DNA of 64,000 nt, taken from the NCBI RefSeq assembly GCF_002161675.1, contig NZ_NFIH01000013.1:1-64000 (forward strand), given 5' to 3'. Within the stretch, counting starts at the first letter, position 1, and each line of letters starts with the position of its first letter. The notes beneath the pieces were generated by a model that saw nothing but the letters and a program-made list of their open reading frames with translations, did no database searches and had not been told where the DNA came from. This DNA is from Pseudoflavonifractor sp. An44 (GTDB lineage: Bacteria > Bacillota > Clostridia > Oscillospirales > Oscillospiraceae). A program made the translations under genes and the position numbers. Shown here piece by piece: positions 15,698 to 24,805 of the stretch.

Positions 15698-17848
15698 ATG
15701 TCTACCATCATCAAGCACAAGGAATTTGTCAACCACAAGGTGTATGAGACTGTGGTGGCTGGCCGTCCCCTGAAGATCGAAGTGGGCAAGATGGCCGAGC
15801 TGGCCAACGCTGCCGCTATGGTCACCTACGGTGAGACCAGCGTTCTGGTGGCTGTCACCGCCTCCCCCCGTCCCCGGGACGGCATCGACTTCTTCCCCCT
15901 GTCCGTGGACTTCGAGGAGAAGCTGTACGCCGTGGGCCGCATCCCCGGCTCCTTCATGCGCCGGGAAGGCCAGCCCTCCCTGCCCGCCGTGCTGGCCAGC
16001 CGTCTCATTGACCGACCCATCCGCCCCCTGTTCCCCACCGACCTGCGCAACGACGTGGTGGTCACCTGCACCGTCATGAGCGTGGACTATGACTGCTCTC
16101 CCGAGGTCACCGCCATGATCGGCGTGTCCGCCTGCCTGTCCTACTCCGACATTCCCTGGAACGGCCCCATCGGCTGCATGGAAGTGGGCTATGTGGACGG
16201 CCAGATCGTCATGAACCCCACCCGTGAGCAGAAGCACGCCTCCCAGATGGACGTGACTGTGGCCGCCACCATGGACAAGGTGGTCATGATCGAGGCCGGC
16301 GCCAAGGAGATTCCCGACGAGATCATGTACGAGGGCATCGTCAAGGCCCACGAGGAAATCCGCCGTCAGGTGGAGTTCATCAACGGCATTGTCGCCGAGA
16401 TCGGCAAGCCCAAGTTCGAGTATCAGCACGCCTCCTTCAACCAGGAGCTGTTTGACGATATCGTGGCCAACTTCATGGACGAGGCCAAGGCCGCCATGGA
16501 CACCGACGACAAGAACGTCCGGGAGCAGCGCTGGAACGCCATGATCGACCACTGGCACGAGAAGTATCTGGAGACCTATCCCGATATGGACCAGTACCTG
16601 GAGGAGTTCACCTACAAGTTCCAGAAGAAGATCGTCAAGGCCTGGCTGCTGGAAGGCCACCGTGTGGACGGCCGTGCCAAGAACGAGATCCGTCCTCTGG
16701 CCGCCGAGGTGGGCGTTCTGCCCCGTGTCCACGGCTCCGGCCTCTTTACCCGTGGTCAGACTCAGGTGCTGTCCGTGTGTACCCTGAACACCCTGGCCGC
16801 CTCCCAGAAGCTGGACACCATCTGGGAAGAGGAAGAGAAGCGCTACATGCACCACTACAACTTCCCCGGCTACTCTGTGGGCGAGGCCCGCGGCGCCCGT
16901 TCCACCAACCGCCGCGAGAAGGGCCACGGCGCCCTGGCTGAGCGCGCTCTGGAGCCCGTGATTCCCAGCGTGGAGGAGTTCCCCTACGCCATCCGTGTGG
17001 TCAGCGAGGTTCTGTCCTCCAACGGCTCCACCTCTCAGGGCTCCATCTGCGGCTCCACTCTGGCTCTGATGGACGCCGGCGTGCCCATCAAGGCCCCTGT
17101 GGCCGGCATCTCCTGCGGCCTCATCCAGGACGACGACGGCTCCTTCACCACCTTCATCGACATCCAGGGCGTGGAGGACTTCCACGGCGAGATGGACTTC
17201 AAGGTGGCCGGTACCAAGAAGGGCATCACCGCCATTCAGATGGACCTGAAGAACGACGGTCTGTCCCACGCCATCATCAAGGAGGCCCTGGAGATCACCC
17301 GGGACGCCCGTTTCGCCATTCTGGACGAGATCATGCTGCCCTGCATCTCTGAGCCCCGGGCTGAGGTCAGCGAGAACGCCCCCAAGATGATCAAGATGAA
17401 GATCGACGCCGACAAGATCCGCGAGGTCATCGGTTCCGGCGGCAAGGTCATCCAGAAGATCTGTGCCGACACCGGCGCCAAGATCGACATCGAGGACGAC
17501 GGCACCATCTTCATTGCCGGTGTGGACAAGGCTTCCTGCGAGGCCGCCAAGAAGACCATCGAGACCATCGTGTTTGTCCCCGAGGTGGGTGCTCTGTACT
17601 ACGGCAAGGTGGTGCGCATCCTCCAGTTCGGCGCCTTCGTGGAGCTGGCTCCCGGCAAGGACGGCATGGTGCACATCTCCAAGCTGGCCAACCGCCGCGT
17701 GGAGAAGGTGGAGGACGTGGTGAACATCGGCGATATGATCTGGGTCAAGGTCACGGACATTGACGAGAAGGGCCGTGTGAACCTGTCCTACAAGGACGCT
17801 CTGCGGGAAATCGAGGCCAAGAAGGCCGCTGGCGAGCCCATTAAGTAA
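15698..17848 (+). CDS. pnp: Polynucleotide phosphorylase
   Basis: 3'-to-5' phosphorolytic exoribonuclease, 716 residues. Two RNase PH domains (about 15-220 and 320-540) with the catalytic region SSNGSTSQGSICGSTLALMD and FAILDEIM; KH domain around GSGGKVIQ (about 577-584); S1 domain (about 630-700, GALYYGKVVRILQFGAFVEL). Start at 15698 follows AAGGAG by 11 nt; the longer upstream frame lacks a ribosome site. Forms trimers in the RNA degradosome. A strong terminator follows. Confidence 0.98.
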   Translation: MSTIIKHKEFVNHKVYETVVAGRPLKIEVGKMAELANAAAMVTYGETSVLVAVTASPRPRDGIDFFPLSVDFEEKLYAVGRIPGSFMRREGQPSLPAVLASRLIDRPIRPLFPTDLRNDVVVTCTVMSVDYDCSPEVTAMIGVSACLSYSDIPWNGPIGCMEVGYVDGQIVMNPTREQKHASQMDVTVAATMDKVVMIEAGAKEIPDEIMYEGIVKAHEEIRRQVEFINGIVAEIGKPKFEYQHASFNQELFDDIVANFMDEAKAAMDTDDKNVREQRWNAMIDHWHEKYLETYPDMDQYLEEFTYKFQKKIVKAWLLEGHRVDGRAKNEIRPLAAEVGVLPRVHGSGLFTRGQTQVLSVCTLNTLAASQKLDTIWEEEEKRYMHHYNFPGYSVGEARGARSTNRREKGHGALAERALEPVIPSVEEFPYAIRVVSEVLSSNGSTSQGSICGSTLALMDAGVPIKAPVAGISCGLIQDDDGSFTTFIDIQGVEDFHGEMDFKVAGTKKGITAIQMDLKNDGLSHAIIKEALEITRDARFAILDEIMLPCISEPRAEVSENAPKMIKMKIDADKIREVIGSGGKVIQKICADTGAKIDIEDDGTIFIAGVDKASCEAAKKTIETIVFVPEVGALYYGKVVRILQFGAFVELAPGKDGMVHISKLANRRVEKVEDVVNIGDMIWVKVTDIDEKGRVNLSYKDALREIEAKKAAGEPIK

Positions 17849-17868
17849 AAACCTTCAACAAGTTTTCC

Positions 17869-17908
17869 AGGCGCTGTGGAAGTTTTTCCACAGCGCCTTG
17901 GATTTTTT
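17869..17908 (+). terminator. Terminator after pnp
   Basis: 13-bp stem AGGCGCTGTGGAA/TTCCACAGCGCCT, 4-nt loop, then TTGGATTTTTT. Confidence 0.9.
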
Positions 17909-17917
17909 GAATGATTA

Positions 17918-18100
17918 ACGAAGAATGAAAAATGAAGAATGCAGGCCCTTTAGCGTCTGCCAACTCCAGATCCTCCCTCTGGGATGGAGCCTTACGCCTA
18001 TTTTTCGGTCTCTGCCTCAAATTGGAATCCGTGCCGCTTGCGGCACACCACAATTATTCATGATTCATTCTTTCATGATTCATTCCTCTGCGCTGGGCGC
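17918..18100. repeat. R2 repeat, copy 1
   Basis: Begins with GAAGAATGAAAAATGAAGAATG, contains AATCCGTGCCGC-TTGC-GGCACACCA, and ends with inverted ATTATTCATGATTCATTC. Same termini recur at 40271, 45003, 56391 and 63173. No gene is seen between 17909 and 18129. Confidence 0.8.
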
Positions 18101-18129
18101 AGAGGAAAAAATTTTCTCCCCGAAATCTG

Positions 18130-18158
18130 CTGACAACGACACCCCGGTTTGCTATACT
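18130..18158 (+). promoter_or_regulatory. Promoter of the HD protein gene
   Basis: CTGACA (18130-18135), 17-bp spacer, TATACT (18153-18158). Confidence 0.7.
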
Positions 18159-18210
18159 AGAGGTGGAAAGATGTCAACCCTGTGTTTATAGAGATAGGAG
18201 GTTTTTTCCT

Positions 18211-18708
18211 ATGTGGATATCACCCCACGCAGAGGAGTTTTTCGGGTGCCTGGCTCCTCTGCTGGCCTCCAAGGAGGTCAATGCCATGCGGCAATGGCGG
18301 CACCACTTCTCCGTGACCTGCTATGAGCACTCCCTGTTTGTGGCCTACATGGCCTACCGCATCGCCCAGCGCTTCGGCTGGGACTGCCGGGCCGCCGCCC
18401 GGGCGGGACTGCTCCACGACCTGTACCTCTATGACCCCGCAGACCGCAACGCCCATCCTGGCAACCAGTGCCTGGACCACCCCGTGTTTGCCCTGCGCAA
18501 CGCCCAGGCCCTGTGCCCCGACCTCAGCGACCGGGAAGCCAACGCCATCGTCTCCCACATGTTCCCCCTGGCGGTGCATCTGCCCCGCTCTCGGGTGGCC
18601 ATTGCGGTAAACCTGGCGGATAAGCTGTGCGCCACCATCGAAGTGGCCCAGCTGTATCGCATCATTCCCCTGCGCCGTCGGCTGATGGCCCGGGTGGGTT
18701 GCTGCTGA
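18211..18708 (+). CDS. HD-domain phosphohydrolase
   Basis: 165 residues. His in YEHSLFVAYMAYRIA, the HD pair in GLLHDLYLYD (about 67-76), a later His in VSHMFPLAVHLP and Asp in NLADKLCA complete an HD metal site. It resembles small clostridial HD proteins of unknown substrate. Start at 18211 lies 9 nt after TAGGAGG. Single gene between its own promoter and terminator. Confidence 0.82.
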   Translation: MWISPHAEEFFGCLAPLLASKEVNAMRQWRHHFSVTCYEHSLFVAYMAYRIAQRFGWDCRAAARAGLLHDLYLYDPADRNAHPGNQCLDHPVFALRNAQALCPDLSDREANAIVSHMFPLAVHLPRSRVAIAVNLADKLCATIEVAQLYRIIPLRRRLMARVGCC

Positions 18709-18738
18709 GTCTTCCAGAAACTGTATTTTATCTGTGTT

Positions 18739-18785
18739 AAATTTTCCCCGGTCTGTTGCCCATTTCACAGGCCGGGGGGAAATTT
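18739..18785 (+). terminator. Hairpin after the HD protein gene
   Basis: AATTTTCCCCGGTCTGT pairs with ACAGGCCGGGGGGAAATT (bulged); U-rich tract is short. Confidence 0.65.
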
Positions 18786-18838
18786 GTATGCTTCTTTTGT
18801 GTAGAAGGAAGGATTTTGGACAAATTTCAATTTCCCTC

Positions 18839-18866
18839 TTCAAAAACCGGTGGATTCTGATATAAT
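18839..18866 (+). promoter_or_regulatory. Promoter of prs
   Basis: Extended -10 TGATATAAT (TATAAT at 18861-18866) with a weak -35 TTCAAA (18839-18844), 16-bp spacer. Confidence 0.7.
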
Positions 18867-18967
18867 ATTTTAGATGCATTTTGTCAGCGATTGTGGTGGG
18901 CGGGCAACGCCCCGTCCCGGCACTGGATACCCCTACCATACATCACACACAGAGAGGAAGTACAACA

Positions 18968-19933
18968 ATGATTTCTCACGGTAAAGATCTGAAAATCTTC
19001 TCCGGAAGCTCAAACCGTGCCCTGGCCGAGGCCATCTGCCGGGACCTGAGCATTCCCCTGGGCAGTGCCGAGGTGGGCGCCTTCTCCGATGGAGAGAACT
19101 TTGTCTCCATCCATGAGACCGTCCGTGGCTCCGACGTGTTTGTGGTTCAGTCCACCAGCTCCCCCGTCAACGACAACCTGATGGAGCTGCTGATCATGAT
19201 CGACGCTCTCAAGCGGGCCTCTGCCGGCCGCATCACCGCCGTCATCCCCTACTTTGGCTACGCCCGTCAGGATCGTAAGACCAAGCCCCGTGACCCCATT
19301 TCCGCCAAACTGGTGGCCAACCTGATCACCCGGGCCGGCGCCGACCGTGTGCTGACCATGGACCTGCACGCCAACCAGATTCAGGGCTTCTTTGACATCC
19401 CCGTGGACAATCTGCTGGGCTCTCCTGTGTTTGTGGACCACTTCCTGCGCCGCTTCGCCGCCGTCCACGACGAGACCATGGTGGTCTCCCCCGACGTGGG
19501 CTCTGTGGCCCGTGCCCGTGCCTTCGCGCAGAAGCTGGACATGCCCATGGCCATTGTGGACAAGCGCCGTCAGAAGGCCAACTCCTCCGAGGTGATGAAC
19601 ATCATCGGCGAGGTGAAGGACAAGCACGTCATCCTGCTGGACGACATGGTGGACACCGGCGGATCTCTGTGCCACGCCGCCCAGGCTCTGGTGGACATTG
19701 GCGGCGCCAAGTCCGTCACCGCTGCCGCCTCTCACGGCGTGCTCTCCGGCCCTGCCATTGAGCGCATCAATGCCTCTGTGCTGGACGAGGTGCTGTTCCT
19801 GGACACCATCCAGCCCCGGGAGGACATCGCCGAGGTGTGCCCCAAGATCAAGTATCTGTCCGTGGCTCACATGTTCGCCGAGGCCATTGCCCGCATCTAC
19901 GAGGAGCGGTCTGTGTCCAAGCTGTTCCAGTAA
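18968..19933 (+). CDS. prs: Ribose-phosphate pyrophosphokinase
   Basis: Makes PRPP from ribose 5-phosphate and ATP for nucleotide, His and Trp synthesis. 321 residues. Flexible-loop/ATP region [11 protein letters not shown] (about 95-105), divalent-cation motif [16 protein letters not shown] (about 127-142), and PRPP-binding loop [11 protein letters not shown] (about 222-232). Start at 18968 follows AGAGAGGAAG. Monocistronic with terminator. PRPP supply links it to xpt and the nucleoside transporter at 52684-58669. Confidence 0.97.
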   Translation: MISHGKDLKIFSGSSNRALAEAICRDLSIPLGSAEVGAFSDGENFVSIHETVRGSDVFVVQSTSSPVNDNLMELLIMIDALKRASAGRITAVIPYFGYARQDRKTKPRDPISAKLVANLITRAGADRVLTMDLHANQIQGFFDIPVDNLLGSPVFVDHFLRRFAAVHDETMVVSPDVGSVARARAFAQKLDMPMAIVDKRRQKANSSEVMNIIGEVKDKHVILLDDMVDTGGSLCHAAQALVDIGGAKSVTAAASHGVLSGPAIERINASVLDEVLFLDTIQPREDIAEVCPKIKYLSVAHMFAEAIARIYEERSVSKLFQ

Positions 19934-19947
19934 TCACGCTCATTTGG

Positions 19948-19984
19948 GGGCTGTTGCAGGCTGTGCCTGCAACAGCCCTTTTTC
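19948..19984 (+). terminator. Terminator after prs
   Basis: 13-bp perfect stem GGGCTGTTGCAGG/CCTGCAACAGCCC, 5-nt loop, TTTTTCTT. Confidence 0.93.
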
Positions 19985-20023
19985 TTCTCTTTTGGGAAAG
20001 AGGGCCTTCCACCATTGCCCTGG

Positions 20024-20716
20024 TGAAAACCAGCGCCCCCGGTGGGGACGCTCCGCTCTCCAAAGGTGCCCCTGAGTCAGGGGAGCTGGCACCACAGGCG
20101 ACTAAGGGCTTGTCCTTCTCCAGGTTACCAGCACAGCCTTGCCAGCCTGGTAATTTGCTCCGCAGGGTGGCTTTCTCAGCGATGAGAAAGCCACCAAAGA
20201 ATCGCCAAAGGAGGGGCCTTCCCCCTCCTTGTGGAATCCACCCTGCCGGTACGAGGCTGTCCTTGCGTCAAGGTGATCTTCGGCCCTTGGCCCGGTGGGG
20301 TCACATAGATGGCATGGCAATTCTATGGGTAGTGCCTGCTCCTCTGTCAGCGTGTACTTCTACCCCCGGGGCCTTACCCTGGTGTGCCGCTGTTCCCAGC
20401 GGCCGATGGCCTGGCTCCCGGCGGCGGGAACGCCGCTGCACCAAGGTAGGCCCGGATGTGAAAATCGCCCGGCCATAGGGCCAGCTACCCAGGGCAGCCT
20501 GGTGTGGTGGCAGTGACAGGGGCCACAGCAAGGGTGACGGGCCGAACACCAGCTTGACGCATTCCCAGCCTGGTACCCCAGGGGGGTACTTAGGGGGGAA
20601 CGCCCTAAGCGATTCTTTCCCCGATTTCTCATCGTGGAGAAATCGGGCCCAGCGGAGCGTCCCTAGCAGGGACACTGGTTCCCGCCTGGGAAATCGGAGA
20701 AGTACCCTTCTCCAAA
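20024..20716 (+). repeat. R1 mosaic repeat, copy C
   Basis: The longest copy, filling the prs-pth gap. Its left part has an extra end block (GGGGACGCTCCGCT followed by about 70 bp before GCCAGCCTGG), a GGCTTTCTC/GAGAAAGCC left hairpin, and a right hairpin CGATTTCTC/GAGAAATCG. Apart from this the 19985-20741 gap holds no feature. Confidence 0.83.
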
Positions 20717-20741
20717 AATGAAATAAGAAGGAGTTTTCCCC

Positions 20742-21329
20742 ATGTTTTTTGGTAAAAAGCTGCCGGTGACCTGGCTGGTGGTGGGTCTGGGCAACCCCGG
20801 CGACAAATACGAAAACACCCGGCACAACGCCGGGTTTATGGCCATTGACCAGCTGGCCGACCGGGGAGACTTCCCGGTGCAGCGGCTGAAATTCCACGCC
20901 CTCACCCACCAGGCCGTGGTCTCCGGCCAGGGGGTGCTGGTGATGAAGCCCACCACCTACATGAACCTGTCCGGGGACGCGGTGGCGGAGGCCGCCGCCT
21001 TCTATAAAGTGTCCGAGGAGCATATTCTGGTGCTGTGTGACGACGTGTCTCTGCCCCTGGGCAAGCTGCGCATCCGCACCAGTGGCTCTGCCGGAGGCCA
21101 CAACGGCCTGAAGAGCATTATCCAGCGCCTGGGCACCGACAAATTCCCCCGGGTGAAGATCGGCGTGGGGGGCAAGCCCCACCCCGACTACGACATGGCC
21201 GACTGGGTGCTGGGCAAGTTCGTGGGCCCGGACAAGACCGCCATAGACGAGGCCACCCTGCGGGCGGCCCAGGCGGTGGAGTGCTATCTCAAGGACGGGC
21301 CCCAGAAGGCCATGAATCAGTTCAACTAA
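20742..21329 (+). CDS. pth: Peptidyl-tRNA hydrolase
   Basis: Recycles peptidyl-tRNA released from stalled ribosomes. 195 residues. Signature GLGNPGDKYENTRHNAGF with catalytic His28, KPTTYMNLSG, and GSAGGHNGLKSI. Start at 20742 follows AAGAAGGAG. The stop is 23 bp before mfd, so the two are co-transcribed, as in many Firmicutes (pth-mfd). Confidence 0.96.
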   Translation: MFFGKKLPVTWLVVGLGNPGDKYENTRHNAGFMAIDQLADRGDFPVQRLKFHALTHQAVVSGQGVLVMKPTTYMNLSGDAVAEAAAFYKVSEEHILVLCDDVSLPLGKLRIRTSGSAGGHNGLKSIIQRLGTDKFPRVKIGVGGKPHPDYDMADWVLGKFVGPDKTAIDEATLRAAQAVECYLKDGPQKAMNQFN

Positions 21330-21352
21330 CTTTGGTGGAAAAAGGAGCCGCT

Positions 21353-24300
21353 ATGAAGGAATTACTCCACATTCTCCAACAAGTGCCCCAGTTTCCCGCC
21401 CTGGTGCAGGCCCTGGAGACGGGCCAGTCCCCGGCGGCGGTGTCGGGGCTGTCCCGCATCCACCGGGCCCACTTTGCCGCCGGACTGGGCACCGCCCTGG
21501 ACCGCCCGGTGGTGATGGTGTGCGCCGACGAGGACGAGGCCCAGGCCCTGGGCCGGGACATCACCGCCTTCACCGGCTGGAGCGTGACCCTGATTGGAAG
21601 CCGGGAATTCAACTTCTACAACGGCGCTGTGGCCTCCCACCAGGGGGAACACAGCCGCCTGGCCGCCTTCTACGCCATGGCCCAGGGGGAGTGCAAGGTC
21701 ATCACCGCCACGGTGGAGGGCCTGTTACAGCGCACCCTCTCCCCTGAGGAGCTTCTCGAACATGTGGTGACCATCTGCTCCGGCGGCTCCTATGACCCCA
21801 CCCAGCTGGCGGATGCCCTGGCCGCCCTGGGCTACACCCGGTGCGACCAGGTGGAGGGCGTGGGCCAGTTTGCCCTGCGTGGCGGCATTCTGGACGTGTT
21901 CTCCCCCGCCCAGGACCACCCGGTGCGGGTGGAGTTCTGGGACACCGACGTGGACTCCATGGGCCTGTTTGACCCCGCCACCCAGCGCCGGGTGGGCCAT
22001 CTGGACAAGGCGGTGTTCCTCCCGGTGCGGGAGGTGCTGCCCCAGCGGCAGGAAGACGGGACCTGGCAGCAGGTGCCCGACCATCAGCTGCCCCAGCGCT
22101 ACCCCGTGGCCCACACCGCCGTCCACCACCTGCCCCCGGACGCCGTGGTCTGCCTGTCCGAGTCCGCCCGGGTGGCGGAACGGGGGAAAAACTGGCTGTG
22201 GCAGCTGGACGAGGACCTGAAAACCCTGGTGGAGAGCGGGGTGCAGTTGGGCAAGCACGCCACCTTCGCCCTCACCTTCCCCCAGCTCATGGAGGAGCTC
22301 CAGCAGTTCCCCCTGTGCTTTTTGGACTCCTTCTCCACCTCCACCCTGCCCCTGCCTCCCAAGGCCCTGTTCAACGCCCAGGGCCGCCAGCTGTCCACCT
22401 TCGGGGCCAACCTGGACTCCGCCGCCGCCGACCTCACCCAGCTGCAAAGCGCCAAGACGGGCACGGTGGTGCTGGTGGGCAGCGAGCAGCAGGCCCTGAA
22501 CCTCCAGGCCCTGCTGCGGGAGAAGAAAATCCGCTCGGCGGTGGACTTCCAGCTCCACGAGCTGCCCGCCCCCGGGGGCATCACCATTGCCGTGGGGGGG
22601 CTGTCCGCCGGCTTTGACTACATCGGCTGCCCCTTTGCGGTGCTCACCCAGGGCCAGAGCCAGGGCAAAAAGAAGGGAAAACGGCTGAAACACGCCGCCG
22701 ACCGCCGCCGGGTGGACTCCTTCACCGACCTGACCCCCGGCGACCTGGTGGTCCACGAGCACCACGGCATTGGCCGCTTTGTGGGCATGACGAAGATGAA
22801 GGTGGACGGCATCGACAAGGACTACATCAAGCTGGCCTATGCCGGAACCGACACCCTCTACCTCCCCGCTACCCAGCTGGACTCCATCTCCAAGTATATC
22901 GGCGGCGGAGACGATACCCAGCACAAAAAGCTGTCCAAACTGGGTGGCACCGAGTGGGAACGGGCCAAATCCCGCACCCGGGCCGCGGTCAAGGATTTGG
23001 CCAAGGGGCTCATTCAGCTCTACGCCCAGCGGCAGCGGCAACCGGGGTATGCCTTCGCCCCGGACTCGGCCTGGCAGCGGGAATTTGAGGACGACTTCCC
23101 CTACCAGGAGACGGAGGACCAGCTGCGCTCCATCGCCGAGATCAAAAAGGACATGGAGGCCCCCCGGCCCATGGACCGCCTTTTGTGCGGCGACGTGGGC
23201 TACGGCAAAACCGAGGTGGCCCTGCGGGCCATGATGAAGTGCGTGCTGGACGGCAAGCAGGCGGCCATTCTGGTGCCCACCACCGTGCTGGCCCGGCAGC
23301 ACTACCTCACCGCCAGGAGTCGGTTTGCCAAGTACCCGGTGGAGATTGAAGTGGTGTCCCGGTTCCGCACCCCCGCCCAGATGAAAAACGCCCTCATGGG
23401 AGTGGAGGACGGCTCGGTGGACATTCTCATCGGCACCCACCGCCTGCTGCAAAAGGACGTGCACTTTAAAAACCTGGGTCTGCTGGTGGTGGACGAGGAG
23501 CAGCGGTTCGGGGTGACCCACAAGGAGCGGCTGAAAGAGCTGGCCCGGCAGGTGGACGTGCTCACCCTCTCCGCCACCCCCATTCCCCGTACCCTGAACA
23601 TGGCCCTGTCCGGCATCCGGGACATGTCCGCCATTGAGGAGCCCCCCTCCAACCGCCAGCCCGTGCAGACCTACGTGCTGGAGCACAACTGGTCGGTGTT
23701 GGCCGACGCCATGCGCCGGGAATTGGAGCGTGGCGGCCAGGTGTACTACCTCCACAACCGGGTGGACACCATCCACGCCACGGCGGTAAAAATTCAGGAT
23801 ATGTTGGGCGAGGATGTCACTGTGGCGGTGGGCCACGGCAAGATGAGCCAGGAAGAGCTGTCCGACGTGATGACCCGCATGGGGGACGGCGAGGTGGACG
23901 TGCTGGTGTGCACCACCATCATCGAGACGGGCATTGACATTGCCAACGCCAATACCCTCATCATCGAGGACGCCGACAAGCTAGGGCTGGCCCAGCTCCA
24001 CCAGATTCGAGGCCGGGTGGGCCGCTCCACCCGCAAGGCCTACGCCTACATGACCTACCGCACGGGGAAGGTCTTGAGCGAGATCGCCACCAAACGCCTC
24101 TCTGCCATCCGGGAATATGCGGAGTTTGGCTCCGGCTTCCGCATCGCCATGCGGGATTTGGAGATTCGAGGGGCGGGCAATCTGCTGGGCCCCGAGCAGT
24201 CCGGCTTCCTCATGAGCGTGGGCTATGATCTGTATCTCAAACTGCTGGAAGAGGCGGTTTTGGCGGAAAAGGGAGAGGTTCCGGTGCAGGTGCGGGAGTG

Positions 24301-24745
24301 CACCGCCGACCTGTCCGTGCCCGCCTCCATCCCCGAGCGGTATGTGCCGTCGGCCCAGCAGCGCATGGACCTGTATCGGCGCATTGCCCGCATCCGCACC
24401 GAGGAGGACGGGGACGACGTCACCGACGAGCTCATCGACCGCTTTGGAGACCCGCCCCGTGGGGTCAATAACCTCATTTCCATCGCCCTGCTGCGGTCCC
24501 AGGCCGCCAAGTGCGGCATGGTGGACATCTCCCAGAAGGGGGCCACCCTGCGGTTTACCCTGGAGGAATTTGACCTCCAGGCCATCGCCAACCTGGGAGG
24601 CCAGTACCCCGCCCGGCTGTTGTTCACGCCGGGGCAGGACAAGGGCCTGCTGACCTTGAAGCTGAAACAGGGGGAGGACCCGCTGCGGGTGGCGCAGCAG
24701 CTGGTGGAGAGGTACACCGCTCTATTGCCCCAAAAAGAAGCATAA
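21353..24745 (+). CDS. mfd: Transcription-repair coupling factor
   Basis: Removes RNA polymerase stalled at DNA lesions and recruits UvrAB. 1130 residues: UvrB-like module (about 20-340), CarD-like RNAP-interaction domain (about 455-530, LTPGDLVVHEHHGIGRFVG), RecG-like helicase with Walker A GDVGYGKTE (about 612-620) and DEEQRFG (about 714), TRG motif, and C-terminal D7 domain. Start at 21353 follows AAAGGAG; the upstream frame overlaps pth. The last 217 bp (24513-24729) are duplicated at 31434-31650. Confidence 0.97.
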   Translation: MKELLHILQQVPQFPALVQALETGQSPAAVSGLSRIHRAHFAAGLGTALDRPVVMVCADEDEAQALGRDITAFTGWSVTLIGSREFNFYNGAVASHQGEHSRLAAFYAMAQGECKVITATVEGLLQRTLSPEELLEHVVTICSGGSYDPTQLADALAALGYTRCDQVEGVGQFALRGGILDVFSPAQDHPVRVEFWDTDVDSMGLFDPATQRRVGHLDKAVFLPVREVLPQRQEDGTWQQVPDHQLPQRYPVAHTAVHHLPPDAVVCLSESARVAERGKNWLWQLDEDLKTLVESGVQLGKHATFALTFPQLMEELQQFPLCFLDSFSTSTLPLPPKALFNAQGRQLSTFGANLDSAAADLTQLQSAKTGTVVLVGSEQQALNLQALLREKKIRSAVDFQLHELPAPGGITIAVGGLSAGFDYIGCPFAVLTQGQSQGKKKGKRLKHAADRRRVDSFTDLTPGDLVVHEHHGIGRFVGMTKMKVDGIDKDYIKLAYAGTDTLYLPATQLDSISKYIGGGDDTQHKKLSKLGGTEWERAKSRTRAAVKDLAKGLIQLYAQRQRQPGYAFAPDSAWQREFEDDFPYQETEDQLRSIAEIKKDMEAPRPMDRLLCGDVGYGKTEVALRAMMKCVLDGKQAAILVPTTVLARQHYLTARSRFAKYPVEIEVVSRFRTPAQMKNALMGVEDGSVDILIGTHRLLQKDVHFKNLGLLVVDEEQRFGVTHKERLKELARQVDVLTLSATPIPRTLNMALSGIRDMSAIEEPPSNRQPVQTYVLEHNWSVLADAMRRELERGGQVYYLHNRVDTIHATAVKIQDMLGEDVTVAVGHGKMSQEELSDVMTRMGDGEVDVLVCTTIIETGIDIANANTLIIEDADKLGLAQLHQIRGRVGRSTRKAYAYMTYRTGKVLSEIATKRLSAIREYAEFGSGFRIAMRDLEIRGAGNLLGPEQSGFLMSVGYDLYLKLLEEAVLAEKGEVPVQVRECTADLSVPASIPERYVPSAQQRMDLYRRIARIRTEEDGDDVTDELIDRFGDPPRGVNNLISIALLRSQAAKCGMVDISQKGATLRFTLEEFDLQAIANLGGQYPARLLFTPGQDKGLLTLKLKQGEDPLRVAQQLVERYTALLPQKEA
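24513..24729 (+). repeat. Direct repeat DR-1: 3' end of mfd
   Basis: Aligns without gaps to 31434-31650. I count about nine substitutions, nearly all at third codon positions. Together the copies bracket 6.7 kb carrying the surface protein and yibE/F genes. Confidence 0.9.
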
Positions 24746-24747
24746 AG

Positions 24748-24796
24748 AACCCGGCGGGGATGATTTTCACATCATCCCCGCCGGGTTGTTATTTTT
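24748..24796. terminator. Terminator between mfd and the convergent surface-protein gene
   Basis: 17-bp perfect stem AACCCGGCGGGGATGAT with its complement, 6-nt loop, followed by GTTATTTTT on the plus strand. Confidence 0.9.
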
Positions 24797-24805
24797 GGTG
24801 TTTTC

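Noticed and set aside
15647-17674. Long antisense open frame over pnp
   Set aside because: It is a shadow of strong codon bias in pnp, without ribosome site or recognisable motif.
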